In this document: positions 1 through 8,039 of the stretch, piece by piece
How the letters are laid out: each line of letters starts with the position of its first letter
How positions within the stretch are numbered: the first letter of the stretch is position 1
The notes under the pieces: model-generated
Databases searched by the model: none
Told to the model about the DNA's origin: nothing
What the model saw: the letters and a program-made list of their open reading frames with translations, nothing else
Assembly (NCBI GenBank): GCA_047623555.1
Contig: JBLHMP010000089.1
Location: forward strand, 1 to 15,729
DNA: 15,729 nucleotides
Source of the DNA: NORP181 sp047623555
GTDB taxonomy: Bacteria; Pseudomonadota; Alphaproteobacteria; Rhodobacterales; Rhodobacteraceae
Direction of reading: 5' to 3'
Program-made: the position numbers and the translations under genes

Positions 1-142
1 GTGAGGTTTTTACGACCACAAAATTCGATTCGAAATTTTTCAACTCCCAACTTGGGCATGTGGCAAGTAGGCGTAAGCTGCCTGTTTACCATATCATTAG
101 TAACATGACCCACTTTACACCGTCGTTTGGGGGCGACAAAAG

Positions 143-2017
143 ATGATGCGTATTTTCAGTGTATTAACCCGAAGTCAGAAGGCATATTTTTTTCTGGCTA
201 TCGATTTGCTTCTTATCCCGATTGCATTGTTGTTCACCTATACAGTCCAATCACTGCCGACGTCAGCTTTTGAGACATTGGTCCAGAGCCTGCCGATTCT
301 TCCTTACCTGCTCATTCTAGCAGCTGGGTTGTCGATGTGGCTTGGAATCCCGAAAATTCAGTTAAAAGCCTATGAACGTCACGCCGTCGGTCTGACTGCA
401 ATATTTGCGCTGTTGTTGGCGGGGGCGTCGGCTGTGCTGACCGGATTGGTGGGAATGGACTTACCGCCGGGCACGCATGTTATGTTTGGCATTAGCTATT
501 TTCTGTTTTTGGTCGCGAGCCGGGCCGTTTTGTATCAAGTGGTCACGGTACTTTATGATCGTGCAAAGCCGCGTCGCCGGGTGTTGATTTATGGGGCTGG
601 GACAACCGGCACCCAACTGGCTCTGGCATTGAAGACCCACGAGAGCATCGAACCCGTGGCATTTGTTGATGATAATACATCGCTGCAGGGCGTCACCCTG
701 ATGGGGTTGCCGGTTTATCCGCCGGCACGCATTGCTGAAATTATTAGGACGCGATCGATAGATCGGGTGTTGTTGGCGATGCCATCGTCAAGCCAACCAA
801 AACAGGTGCAAATTGCCCGCAGAATGCAATCAATGGGCGTCGAGGTTCAGACGCTGCCTTCGTTTGCACAGTTGATTGGCGAAGAAGCGCTGGTCGATAA
901 ACTGACCCCAGTAGCGCCGCAAAAATTTCTGGGCCGCGCGTCGCATGATGCGGGGCTGGGCGGGGCTTGTGACAGTTATGTCGGCCGCGTGGTTCTGGTA
1001 TCAGGAGCGGGTGGGTCAATAGGGTCGGAATTGTGTCGTCAATTGTTGTCGTGCCATCCCGCCAAGTTGGTGTTGTACGAACTGAGCGAACTGGCCCTGT
1101 ACACGGTTAATATGGAATTGGATCAATTGGCCCAAGGTCAGGAAATCGAGATTGTTCCGGTTCTTGGATCAATCACCGATGAACGCTTGGTGCGTACAGT
1201 TCTGGCGAAACACGGGGTTCAGGTGGTACTGCATGCTGCGGCGTATAAGCACGTGCCGCTGGTCGAGGCCAATCCGCTTTCGGGTTTGTCTAACAACGTG
1301 CTGGGCACCCAGACTTTGGCCCGCGAAGCGGCTGAATTTGGGGTTGAACGGTTCCTGCTGATTTCGTCCGACAAGGCTGTGCGCCCAACCAATGTAATGG
1401 GGGCGTCAAAGCGTTTGGCGGAACTGGTTGTTCAAGATCTCGCGACGCGGCACAGCGACACAGTGTTTGCCATGGTGCGGTTCGGTAATGTGCTTGGCTC
1501 TTCGGGGTCTGTGGTTCCGCTGTTCCAAGAACAGATAAGCCGGGGTGGGCCGGTTACTGTAACGGATATTCGGGTGGCGCGGTTTTTCATGACCATACGC
1601 GAGGCCGTGCAATTGGTGCTTAAGGCTGGAGACGAGGCCCGAGGTGGCGAGATGTTTGTTCTCGACATGGGGGACCCTGTTCCGATCATGAAGCTGGCGC
1701 GGCAAGTTATCGAAAGCGCAGGCTATTCGGTTCGGGACGAAAATAGCCCTGAGGGTGATATCGAAATTGAGATCATCGGTCTGCGCCCCGGCGAGAAAAT
1801 CGAAGAAGAGCTAACTCTGAGCGGTAAGTTGATCGGGACGCGGTACCCTAAAATTTTCTGCGCCCGAGACGATATTCTGTCCGAGATCGAAGTGGCTTCT
1901 GTCCTGCACGGGTTACGCGGAGCGCTTAAGGCCAGCGATGATGGCGCCGCGTTGGATGTCATACGACGGTGGGTCGAAGGCTATCACCCAAGCGAAGCAG
2001 GTAGAAAAACTTCGTAA
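143..2017 (+). CDS. Membrane-anchored NDP-sugar 4,6-dehydratase/epimerase (WbpM/FlaA1/CapD-type polysaccharide biosynthesis protein)
   Basis: This 624-residue protein has the full layout of the large WbpM/CapD family. Residues 1-135 hold about four hydrophobic membrane segments. Residues 145-260 form a first Rossmann-like domain with LIYGAGTTGTQLA. From about residue 283 a short-chain dehydrogenase domain begins with the NAD(P) motif GAGGSIGSE at 288-296. The family motif HAAAYKHVPLVE lies at 364-375. The active site reads S409-D-K and M419-xxx-K423, the Ser-Met-Lys triad that this family uses in place of Ser-Tyr-Lys. Such enzymes dehydrate UDP-GlcNAc-type sugars at the membrane to start synthesis of deoxy-amino sugars for surface polysaccharide. 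The exact substrate cannot be read from sequence. Two ATGs sit in tandem at 143 and 146, with a GGGGG stretch at 129-133 as a possible ribosome site. A strong hairpin follows at 2101. It is the first gene of an exopolysaccharide locus. Confidence 0.93.
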   Translation: MMRIFSVLTRSQKAYFFLAIDLLLIPIALLFTYTVQSLPTSAFETLVQSLPILPYLLILAAGLSMWLGIPKIQLKAYERHAVGLTAIFALLLAGASAVLTGLVGMDLPPGTHVMFGISYFLFLVASRAVLYQVVTVLYDRAKPRRRVLIYGAGTTGTQLALALKTHESIEPVAFVDDNTSLQGVTLMGLPVYPPARIAEIIRTRSIDRVLLAMPSSSQPKQVQIARRMQSMGVEVQTLPSFAQLIGEEALVDKLTPVAPQKFLGRASHDAGLGGACDSYVGRVVLVSGAGGSIGSELCRQLLSCHPAKLVLYELSELALYTVNMELDQLAQGQEIEIVPVLGSITDERLVRTVLAKHGVQVVLHAAAYKHVPLVEANPLSGLSNNVLGTQTLAREAAEFGVERFLLISSDKAVRPTNVMGASKRLAELVVQDLATRHSDTVFAMVRFGNVLGSSGSVVPLFQEQISRGGPVTVTDIRVARFFMTIREAVQLVLKAGDEARGGEMFVLDMGDPVPIMKLARQVIESAGYSVRDENSPEGDIEIEIIGLRPGEKIEEELTLSGKLIGTRYPKIFCARDDILSEIEVASVLHGLRGALKASDDGAALDVIRRWVEGYHPSEAGRKTS

Positions 2018-2098
2018 CCTGTCAGTCCGTTTGGGCCGGGGGGATGATACCAATTTCAGGCATATCGTATGTCACCACAAAGACGCGGTATTGGGTCT

Positions 2099-2147
2099 AA
2101 AACAACCGCAGCCAGGCATATTTATTGCCTAGCTGCGGTTGTTTGTA
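2099..2147 (+). terminator. Strong hairpin terminator after the dehydratase gene
   Basis: A 13-bp perfect stem pairs 2100-2112 with 2132-2144. After one C/A mismatch a further 5 bp pair (AGGCA/TGCCT), closed by the 7-nt loop TATTTAT. The right arm runs into a T-rich but interrupted tail (GTTGTTTGTATCT). The hairpin lies 83 bases after the stop at 2017 and 48 bases before the next start. It therefore probably separates the dehydratase from the yjbH-yjbF genes. The A-rich left flank suggests it may also work on the other strand. Confidence 0.8.
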
Positions 2148-2191
2148 TCTAGATAGAAAAAAGACCAAGGCAGGCGATAAAGGACAACGCA

Positions 2192-4417
2192 GTGCAGTTT
2201 ACTTATGACCGCATCCCCAAAATGGCGGGCGCTTGTTTGCGCATGGCAGTGATAGTGACTTTGCTGATTGTTTCGCATTCGGTTGCCGGGCTGGCTCAGT
2301 CGGTTCCCGTGGGTGGCTCGGACAAGGACGCGCCCAGTTTCACGCCACTGCCTCCGCCTAGTTTAAATTTTTATGGATCGCCTGGTCTGATCGATATGCC
2401 GTCGGGCCAAATGCTGCCAGACGGGCAATTTACCACTGCAATTGGCTATTTTGGTGGCCAATCCCGATATACCCTGACGTTTCAGGCCATGCCTTGGATG
2501 TCTGCCAGTTTCCGGTACAGCAAGATCGAGAACTGGAACATGGGCGGGTTTTCTACCTATTATGACCGCGGTTTTGATATGCGGTTCAGGCTTCATAAAG
2601 AAACGCGGTCATGGCCCGAGATTACTCTTGGGTTGCAGGATTTTATCGGCACTGGCATTTATGCTGCGGAATACATCGTTGCAACCAAGACGTTCAAAGC
2701 ACCGGGATTTGGCGCGGCGCGCCTTCCTGGGCGGCTAAAGCTGACTGGCGGTCTTGGTTGGGGTCGCCTTGGTTCATCGGGAAGCATCGGGTCGCCGTTT
2801 GGCGGTACAAGACCGGCCTATGATCCAGCTAGCACCGGCGGAAAACCAGCGTATGACCAATGGTTTCGTGGGCCTGCTGCCCCATTTGGCGGTATCGAGT
2901 GGATGCCAAATGACCGGACCAGCGTCAAAGTTGAATTGTCTTCGGATGCGTATGTAACCGAGACCCAGACGACATCGGTATTTGAGCGTAAATCGAAATA
3001 CAATTTTGGCGTTGAGTATCAGGCGACCAGACGAACACGTCTTGGGGCCTATTATATGTACGGCAGCGAATTTGGCATCACCGCCCAAATCCAGCTTAAT
3101 CCAGTTGATCCGCCCACATTGATGCATGTGTCTGCACCGCACCCAGTTAAGAATCGGCCATCGCGTGCGCGCGATCCACAGGTCTGGGGCACTGAATGGG
3201 CCGCAAGCGCCAATGCGCCGCTGCAATTGCGTGATCAACTTGAGCCGATCCTGCGGGCAAACGGGCTTATTTTGGAATCGCTGGATGTCTCGGCCAATAC
3301 GGCTGAACTCCGATTCCGCAATCTACAGTATTTGTCCTTTGCAAATGCTGTGGGTCGTGCGGCCCGTTCTCTTGCTCAGGTGATGCCTGCTTCGGTTGAG
3401 ACCTTTAGGCTGATCCCGGTTTCGCTTGGGATGGCGGTTTCGGCAGTCACCATTCGCCGCTCTGACCTCGAAGCGTTGGAATTTGACGATAATGCCACAG
3501 AGGCCTTGTTGGCCGTTACCGGATTTTCCGATGCACCTCAGTTAGGCGCTGACGCTGTTTCGGGGGCGGGGTTGTACCCTGAGCATAGTTGGGCCGTGAT
3601 GCCCTATACATCGACCAGCTATTTTGACCCTGATCAACCGTTCCGTATTGATTTCGGAGTTGCTTTGCGCGCTAGCTATCGTCCGGCGCCGGGCTGGATT
3701 TTGTCCGGGACCCTTCGTCATCGCATTGCAGGGAATGTGGCCGACGGCACCCGAACGTCGAATTCGGTTTTGCCGCATGTGCGGACAGATGGGGTACTGT
3801 TTGCGCAGGCCGATACGACGATCAACAACCTGTTTGTCGCTAAACAATGGCGCCCCGGCAAAAACCTCTATGCGCGGGTAACGGTTGGCTATCTTGAATC
3901 GATGTTTGGCGGCGTTTCGACCGAATTACTTTGGAAACCTGTCAACAGTCGGCTGGGTGTCGGGATTGATGCCAGCTATGTTCGCAAACGTGATTATGAT
4001 CAGATGTTGGGCTTTCAGGACTACTCGGCCTTTACTGGATATTTACGAACCTACTATGACTTTGGTGGTGGCTGGAACGGGCGCCTGGACATCGGGCAGT
4101 ACCTGGCCGGAGATGTGGGTGGGACGCTCACACTGGATCGTGAATTTGACAATGGCTGGTCGGTCGGGGGCTTTGTTACCATGACAAACGTGTCCGCTGA
4201 GGATTTTGGCGAGGGCTCATTTGACAAGGGCATTCAATTGAAAATTCCAGTGGGCTGGTTCCTGGGCAAGCCAAGCCGCCAGACTTTTGGCACAACGATC
4301 CGACCGGTCCAGCGTGATGGTGGTCAGCAGCTGCACATTCCGGACCCGCTATATGGACAGATCAGGGATGCACACCGGCAGGCTTTGACAAACCAATGGG
4401 TGCGGGTATGGGAATGA
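2192..4417 (+). CDS. yjbH: YjbH (GfcD)-family outer-membrane exopolysaccharide protein
   Basis: This 741-residue protein starts at GTG, supported by AAAGGA at 2179-2184 with 7 bases of spacing. Residues 1-36 look like a Sec signal peptide (hydrophobic core near MAVIVTLLIVSHS, then GLAQ). The mature part opens with the YjbH-type motif FYGSPGLIDMPSGQMLPDG. It continues as amphipathic strands rich in Tyr, Gly and Phe, typical of a beta-barrel lipoprotein-partner protein. The C-terminus has TTIRPVQRDGG and a closing LYGQIRDAHRQ segment, which also fits the family. In enterobacteria YjbH/GfcD belongs to four-gene sets (yjbEFGH, gfcABCD) linked to extracellular polysaccharide. The stop overlaps the start of the yjbF-like gene (ATGA at 4414-4417), so the two are translationally coupled. 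Barrel export function is inferred from the family, not shown here. Confidence 0.9.
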   Translation: MQFTYDRIPKMAGACLRMAVIVTLLIVSHSVAGLAQSVPVGGSDKDAPSFTPLPPPSLNFYGSPGLIDMPSGQMLPDGQFTTAIGYFGGQSRYTLTFQAMPWMSASFRYSKIENWNMGGFSTYYDRGFDMRFRLHKETRSWPEITLGLQDFIGTGIYAAEYIVATKTFKAPGFGAARLPGRLKLTGGLGWGRLGSSGSIGSPFGGTRPAYDPASTGGKPAYDQWFRGPAAPFGGIEWMPNDRTSVKVELSSDAYVTETQTTSVFERKSKYNFGVEYQATRRTRLGAYYMYGSEFGITAQIQLNPVDPPTLMHVSAPHPVKNRPSRARDPQVWGTEWAASANAPLQLRDQLEPILRANGLILESLDVSANTAELRFRNLQYLSFANAVGRAARSLAQVMPASVETFRLIPVSLGMAVSAVTIRRSDLEALEFDDNATEALLAVTGFSDAPQLGADAVSGAGLYPEHSWAVMPYTSTSYFDPDQPFRIDFGVALRASYRPAPGWILSGTLRHRIAGNVADGTRTSNSVLPHVRTDGVLFAQADTTINNLFVAKQWRPGKNLYARVTVGYLESMFGGVSTELLWKPVNSRLGVGIDASYVRKRDYDQMLGFQDYSAFTGYLRTYYDFGGGWNGRLDIGQYLAGDVGGTLTLDREFDNGWSVGGFVTMTNVSAEDFGEGSFDKGIQLKIPVGWFLGKPSRQTFGTTIRPVQRDGGQQLHIPDPLYGQIRDAHRQALTNQWVRVWE

Positions 4418-5094
4418 ACCGTTTTTGCCTTGTTGGCGGATTGATTGCCGGGCTGGTTCTGTCTGGGTGCAGTGCTGGAAATGACGCCCCAAGTTTGGAA
4501 TTACAGGTGTTTGATGCCGTTCGTGGTGTGGTGGCCTCAAAAACGGGCCCCAAACAAGCGCGGGTAGCCATAAATCGGGCGCTTCTGGATGGTCTTGATG
4601 GCGCGTACCTTGAGGTGACGCTTGAGCGGCAAGACCAGCTTGCCTATTTGTCCATGAACAGCGAACGACGTGATGATCGACCAGGAAAAATCACCGTTTG
4701 GCGTGCTGAAGACAGTGTTTCATTGGCCATGCGCAATGGCATGCTGATCGAAACTTTCGGACTAGGTGGCGGGATTGCGTCGAGCACCGTTTTGGCCAGT
4801 GGTGATACGCTTGGACCGGCCTATAGCGGTGAACATGTACAATATATACGCGGGTTAGATAACAAAGAAATCCGCCTATCTTTGGCCTGCGACGTTGTGC
4901 GGCTTGGCTCGGAAACGATTGAGATTGTCGAGCACAAACACGCTACTCAACATGTTCAAGAAAGATGCCAGGGCAACGGCGGCACCGTCGTGAATGATTT
5001 TTGGATTGATTCGCGGGCTGGGTTGGTTCGTCAATCTCGGCAGTGGGCGGGCCCAAATATCGGGTATTTGCGGACAAGACGGCTCACAGACTAG
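4414..5094 (+). CDS. yjbF: YjbF (GfcB)-family exopolysaccharide lipoprotein
   Basis: This protein has 226 residues from the ATG at 4414. In-frame ATGs also exist at 4396 and 4408. I prefer 4414 because it forms the ATGA overlap with the yjbH stop and puts the N-terminus directly on a signal peptide: MNRFCLVGGLIAGLVLSGC. The LSGC lipobox predicts lipidation at Cys19 and anchoring in the outer membrane, since no Asp follows the Cys. The body is a soluble beta-rich domain with RDDRPGKITVWRAEDSVSL and two later Cys residues (in LACDVV and QERCQGN). YjbF/GfcB lipoproteins are encoded next to YjbH/GfcD and are thought to act with it at the cell surface. The pair here lacks a recognisable YjbG/GfcC between them. 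Confidence 0.88.
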   Translation: MNRFCLVGGLIAGLVLSGCSAGNDAPSLELQVFDAVRGVVASKTGPKQARVAINRALLDGLDGAYLEVTLERQDQLAYLSMNSERRDDRPGKITVWRAEDSVSLAMRNGMLIETFGLGGGIASSTVLASGDTLGPAYSGEHVQYIRGLDNKEIRLSLACDVVRLGSETIEIVEHKHATQHVQERCQGNGGTVVNDFWIDSRAGLVRQSRQWAGPNIGYLRTRRLTD

Positions 5095-5153
5095 GCAAAT
5101 AGATGTATAGCGAAAAAAAATTCCAGATTAGGCCTGCTATGGTTTGCGCCGTA

Positions 5154-5182
5154 TTGTAAGATAGGCCAAAATGCGGTACTAA
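5154..5182 (+). promoter_or_regulatory. Candidate sigma70-type promoter of the small secreted protein gene
   Basis: TTGTAA at 5154-5159 and TACTAA at 5177-5182 are separated by exactly 17 bases. This is a good match to vegetative -35 and -10 boxes and lies 34 bases before the ATG at 5217. It would allow the small gene to be expressed apart from yjbH-yjbF, which end at 5094. It is a sequence match only. Confidence 0.45.
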
Positions 5183-5216
5183 TCGGACTAGAGTTTTTCC
5201 TGTGAGGTTTTGGACT

Positions 5217-5543
5217 ATGAAAAAGATTTTTACACTATTGACTGCCGGCACAATGGTTCTTGGCGCGACAACTGGCGCATTTGCACAAGAAACCGCTCTG
5301 CAACAAGCTGAACGGATTAGAGCATGTAATGATGCTTCAATCGTTTCGGCGCGCTTTCTTGAATCTGGACGTCTAGAAGTAACCTGCCCTGCGGGATATT
5401 TGGGCGCAAATGGCCTTCCAGCAACCGGATTGACCTCCACACAAATCGCTGCGGGTATTGGCGCGATTCTTGTCATTGCTTTCATAATCAATGATGATGG
5501 CACAACAAGCACAACAACAACAACGCTTTCTTCTGGTAGCTAG
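5217..5543 (+). CDS. Small secreted YjbE/GfcA-like protein with hydrophobic segment and Thr-rich tail
   Basis: This 108-residue protein starts at ATG 5217, with GAGG at 5204-5207 nine bases upstream. A GTG at 5202 is in frame but would place the ribosome site inside the gene. Residues 1-23 form a clear signal peptide (MKKIFTLLTAG... ending AFA before QET). The mature part holds two Cys residues (RACNDAS and VTCPAGY), which could form a disulfide. A 17-residue hydrophobic stretch (IAAGIGAILVIAFIINDDG region) follows, and the tail is TTSTTTTTLSSGS. In E. coli, YjbE and GfcA are small signal-peptide proteins that end in similar Asp/Gly and Thr/Ser-rich tails, and they are encoded with YjbF/YjbH. 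That parallel and the position suggest a role in the same exopolysaccharide system. Homology is not proven, since such short low-complexity tails can arise independently. Confidence 0.75.
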   Translation: MKKIFTLLTAGTMVLGATTGAFAQETALQQAERIRACNDASIVSARFLESGRLEVTCPAGYLGANGLPATGLTSTQIAAGIGAILVIAFIINDDGTTSTTTTTLSSGS

Positions 5544-5580
5544 GTTTTTCCAATCTTGCCAGCCTTATGGCGTGGTTCTT

Positions 5581-5605
5581 AAGCAGGCCAATTGGCCTGC
5601 TTTTT
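5581..5605 (+). terminator. Palindromic Rho-independent terminator
   Basis: Positions 5581-5602 form a perfect 22-base palindrome centred on AATT (left half AAGCAGGCCAA), followed by TTTTT. It lies 38 bases after the stop of the small secreted protein gene and 30 bases beyond the 3' end of the converging manC gene. The T tract favours termination of rightward transcription. The hairpin could also slow leftward transcripts, but no T tract is present on that side. Confidence 0.85.
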
Positions 5606-5632
5606 CGTGCGTGGGTTCTATGCCTCGGTGGC

Positions 5633-7087
5633 CTACCCTTTGGCACCTTGGCCGCGCGCATAGATATCTTCGTAACGAATGATGTCATCTTCGCCCAGAT
5701 ATGCACCTGTTTGTACTTCGATCAGGACCATGGCGACTTTGCCGGGGTTTTCCATCCGATGCACAGCCCCAAGCGGGATATAGACTGACTGGTTTTCGCT
5801 GAGCAACCGAACCTCATCATCAACTGTTATTTTGGCGGTTCCGGATACAACGATCCAATGCTCTGAACGATGTACGTGGCTTTGCAAGGACAGTGCTGCA
5901 CCAGGTTTGACAACAATCCGTTTCACCTGAAAGCGCTCAGAAAGCGCCAGCGTTTCAAAATGCCCCCAGGGACGATGATCGCGGGCAAAGGACTGCGCCT
6001 GTTTGGCGCCCTTTTTGGTTAGCGCGGTCACGACCTGTTTGACGTCCTGTGCGCGGCTCATATCTGCGACAAGAACGGCGTCTGGCATGGCGACAACCAG
6101 TATGTTGTTCAGACCAATGCCAACCAGTTCCAGACCTTTATCTTCGGATCGCAATAGGGTGTTGGTACAGTCAATGGCCATGGCGGGCCCGGATGTGGCC
6201 ACACCGTTTGCATCCGAAACGCTTTCGCGCAGAATGGCATCCCATCCGCCCAGATCCGACCAGGCAGACGAATACGGCACGACTGACAAATCCTTGGCCT
6301 TTTCCATGACTGCAAAATCAATCGAGATATCCTCGGCCTGCGCCCATGCATCTGAATTTAAACGTAAAAAGCCAAGGTCGGCCTGTGCTTCGTCCACTGC
6401 TTTGGTAACCGGGGTGATCAGGTTTGGGGCGTGGGTTTCAAAGGCGGCAATGATGTCGCGGGCGGAAAACAGGAAAATTCCGGCGTTCCAGAGATAGCAG
6501 CCATCCGCCAACATTTTCGCGGCCATTTCGGCATCTGGTTTTTCGACAAACCGGCGCAGGGCGATTGCGCTGCCGGACAAATCAGGTTGTTCAACCAATT
6601 CAAGATAGCCATAGCCGGTTTCGGCCCGGTCTGGTGTGATGCCAAACGTAACCAGATTTCCGGTGTCTTGCACGACACGCAGCCCTTCGGTGACGGCGGC
6701 ATGAAAGGCATCGGTATCGGGCAACACATGATCAGATGGCGCAACAAGAAGCACCGCATCAGGGTTGGTTTTGCGGGCATATATCGCTGCTGCAAGAATG
6801 GCCGGAGCGGTATTGCGCCCCTGCGGTTCGATCAACACCGGGCCGGGATCAATGCCGATTTCCACCAACTGCTCGGTCACGATAAAGCGAAAGCCGGAAT
6901 TCGTCAGGACGATCGGCGCGGCAAATTTCAGGTCAGTCCCGGTGTCAGCCATCCGTTGGGCACAGGCCTGAAACAGGCTGGTATCGCTAATCAATTTGGC
7001 GAACTGCTTGGGGAAACTTTTGCGGGACAACGGCCATAGTCGTGTTCCAGAACCGCCGCACAGAATGACAGGTGTAATAACGCTCAT
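5633..7087 (-). CDS. manC: Mannose-1-phosphate guanylyltransferase / mannose-6-phosphate isomerase (bifunctional, type II)
   Basis: This 484-residue protein starts at the ATG at 7085-7087, preceded on its strand by CGAGG at suitable spacing. An upstream in-frame ATG at 7126 would add 13 poorly fitting residues. The nucleotidyltransferase domain opens with VILCGGSGTRLWPLSR (G11-R22) and PKQF at 26-29. It continues with PSDH at 117-120, FVEKPD at 180-185, NAGIF at 201-205 and SDLGGWDA near 277-284. The C-terminal isomerase is a cupin from about residue 371, with QSHVHRSEHW (H404, H406, E409) for metal binding, and VYIPLGAVHR and GEDDIIRYEDIY further on. It would convert fructose-6-phosphate to mannose-6-phosphate and mannose-1-phosphate plus GTP to GDP-mannose. 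The phosphomannomutase step is not encoded here. It converges on the exopolysaccharide genes, so it probably supplies GDP-mannose for that polymer. Confidence 0.96.
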   Translation of the reverse strand: MSVITPVILCGGSGTRLWPLSRKSFPKQFAKLISDTSLFQACAQRMADTGTDLKFAAPIVLTNSGFRFIVTEQLVEIGIDPGPVLIEPQGRNTAPAILAAAIYARKTNPDAVLLVAPSDHVLPDTDAFHAAVTEGLRVVQDTGNLVTFGITPDRAETGYGYLELVEQPDLSGSAIALRRFVEKPDAEMAAKMLADGCYLWNAGIFLFSARDIIAAFETHAPNLITPVTKAVDEAQADLGFLRLNSDAWAQAEDISIDFAVMEKAKDLSVVPYSSAWSDLGGWDAILRESVSDANGVATSGPAMAIDCTNTLLRSEDKGLELVGIGLNNILVVAMPDAVLVADMSRAQDVKQVVTALTKKGAKQAQSFARDHRPWGHFETLALSERFQVKRIVVKPGAALSLQSHVHRSEHWIVVSGTAKITVDDEVRLLSENQSVYIPLGAVHRMENPGKVAMVLIEVQTGAYLGEDDIIRYEDIYARGQGAKG

Positions 7088-7253
7088 AATAACCTCGTGA
7101 GAATGGCCTGTCCGAATAAACAACAACTACCGCAATAGGCGATTCACAACGGTTCGTCCACGGCCTTGATGATGGCGAAATGCGTTAGTGGGGATGGACC
7201 GGCGGTCACTCATAAGGCAGGATTACCGAACCAATTCCTGTACGAGGTGCCCA

Positions 7254-8039
7254 ATGAGCCGCATTACCAATATTTCTCGTAAGCTTTTTGACGACTGGTT
7301 TAATAAAATGCCATACGAAACTTTGTCAGGTGACCTTTCGCTTGGCGGTATCGACCAAGCCTATGCCGCCCAGAGTACGATACAGGATTTGTTTTCCAAA
7401 ACGCGCGGGGAAATTGCGGGTCGTAAAATTGCGCTGGCCTCCAAGGCAATGCAACAGATGTGTGGTATTGATCACCCGATTGCCGGAGCAATTTTTGCCC
7501 GCGACGTATGTGGGACCGGAACGCAGGTATCGCTCAGCGGTTTCCAGCATCTCGGGCTGGAATTTGAACTGGCGCTTGAGTTGAAAAGGGATGTGCCGCC
7601 GCAAACAGACCCGCACAACGCCGCGACTGTGGGCGGTTTTATTGCCGCTGCCAGACCGGCCTTTGAGATCATCGAGGACAAAAACGCAGATTACAGCCAG
7701 CTCGACGTATTCACCATGATTGCCGACAATGCCTGGTGTGGCGGAGTTGTGCTGGGGCCAGAAATTGATGGCTGGAGGGGGATGGAATTGGGCAATATAC
7801 CGTCCTGTGTCTATCAGCAGGGCGCTGCGCCTGAGGCGACCAATACGGGGGCCGCCGACCCGCTTGGATCACTAGCTTGGGTGCTGAATCATTTCAGTAA
7901 ACGCGGTATTACCCTATCTGAGGGCGAACAGATTATCACCGGCTCTGCCGTACGCACCCGGTTTCCCGTGGCAGGTGACAAATTTAGCTATGACGTGGCC
8001 GGGGCGATTGTCGAGGTTGAATTTACCTGGGCTTCTTGA
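7254..8039 (+). CDS. 2-keto-4-pentenoate hydratase-like protein (FAH fold, MhpD family)
   Basis: This 261-residue protein starts at ATG 7254, with GAGG at 7244-7247 and 6 bases of spacing. An in-frame start at 7188 would add 22 unlikely residues. The sequence IAGRKIALASKAMQQMCGID (residues 55-73) matches the family's conserved AGxKxxLxSKAMQ block. The Glu-x-Glu pair (E103, E105 in LEFELALEL) and E141-D142 in FEIIEDK are where this fold binds its divalent metal. The C-terminal half has the usual GGVVLGP and the LGSLAWVLNHFSKRG block. Family members hydrate 2-keto-4-pentenoates or act on related 2-keto acids in aromatic or sugar-acid breakdown. The substrate here is unknown. A link to pentose oxidation is possible given the decayed xylan operon next door, but unproven. 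The gene is divergent from manC, and its last 17 bases overlap the tail of the broken LacI gene. Confidence 0.85.
   Translation: MSRITNISRKLFDDWFNKMPYETLSGDLSLGGIDQAYAAQSTIQDLFSKTRGEIAGRKIALASKAMQQMCGIDHPIAGAIFARDVCGTGTQVSLSGFQHLGLEFELALELKRDVPPQTDPHNAATVGGFIAAARPAFEIIEDKNADYSQLDVFTMIADNAWCGGVVLGPEIDGWRGMELGNIPSCVYQQGAAPEATNTGAADPLGSLAWVLNHFSKRGITLSEGEQIITGSAVRTRFPVAGDKFSYDVAGAIVEVEFTWAS

Noticed and set aside
1..11. GTGAGGTTTT at the window start repeated at 5202
   Set aside because: A single 10-base match in 15.7 kb, with the second copy explained as a ribosome-binding site; flanks do not match.
46..56. CCCAACTTGGG dyad and an AT-rich near-palindrome (20-40) upstream of the first gene as an operator
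   Set aside because: Arms are only five bases with a one-base centre, and no promoter boxes are placed sensibly around them.
2774..3238. A 154-codon minus-strand frame inside yjbH
   Set aside because: It is antisense to a continuous YjbH reading frame and has no start context or recognisable domain.
6431..7039. A 202-codon plus-strand frame inside manC
   Set aside because: It is antisense to the well-conserved nucleotidyltransferase domain and shows no motif of its own.
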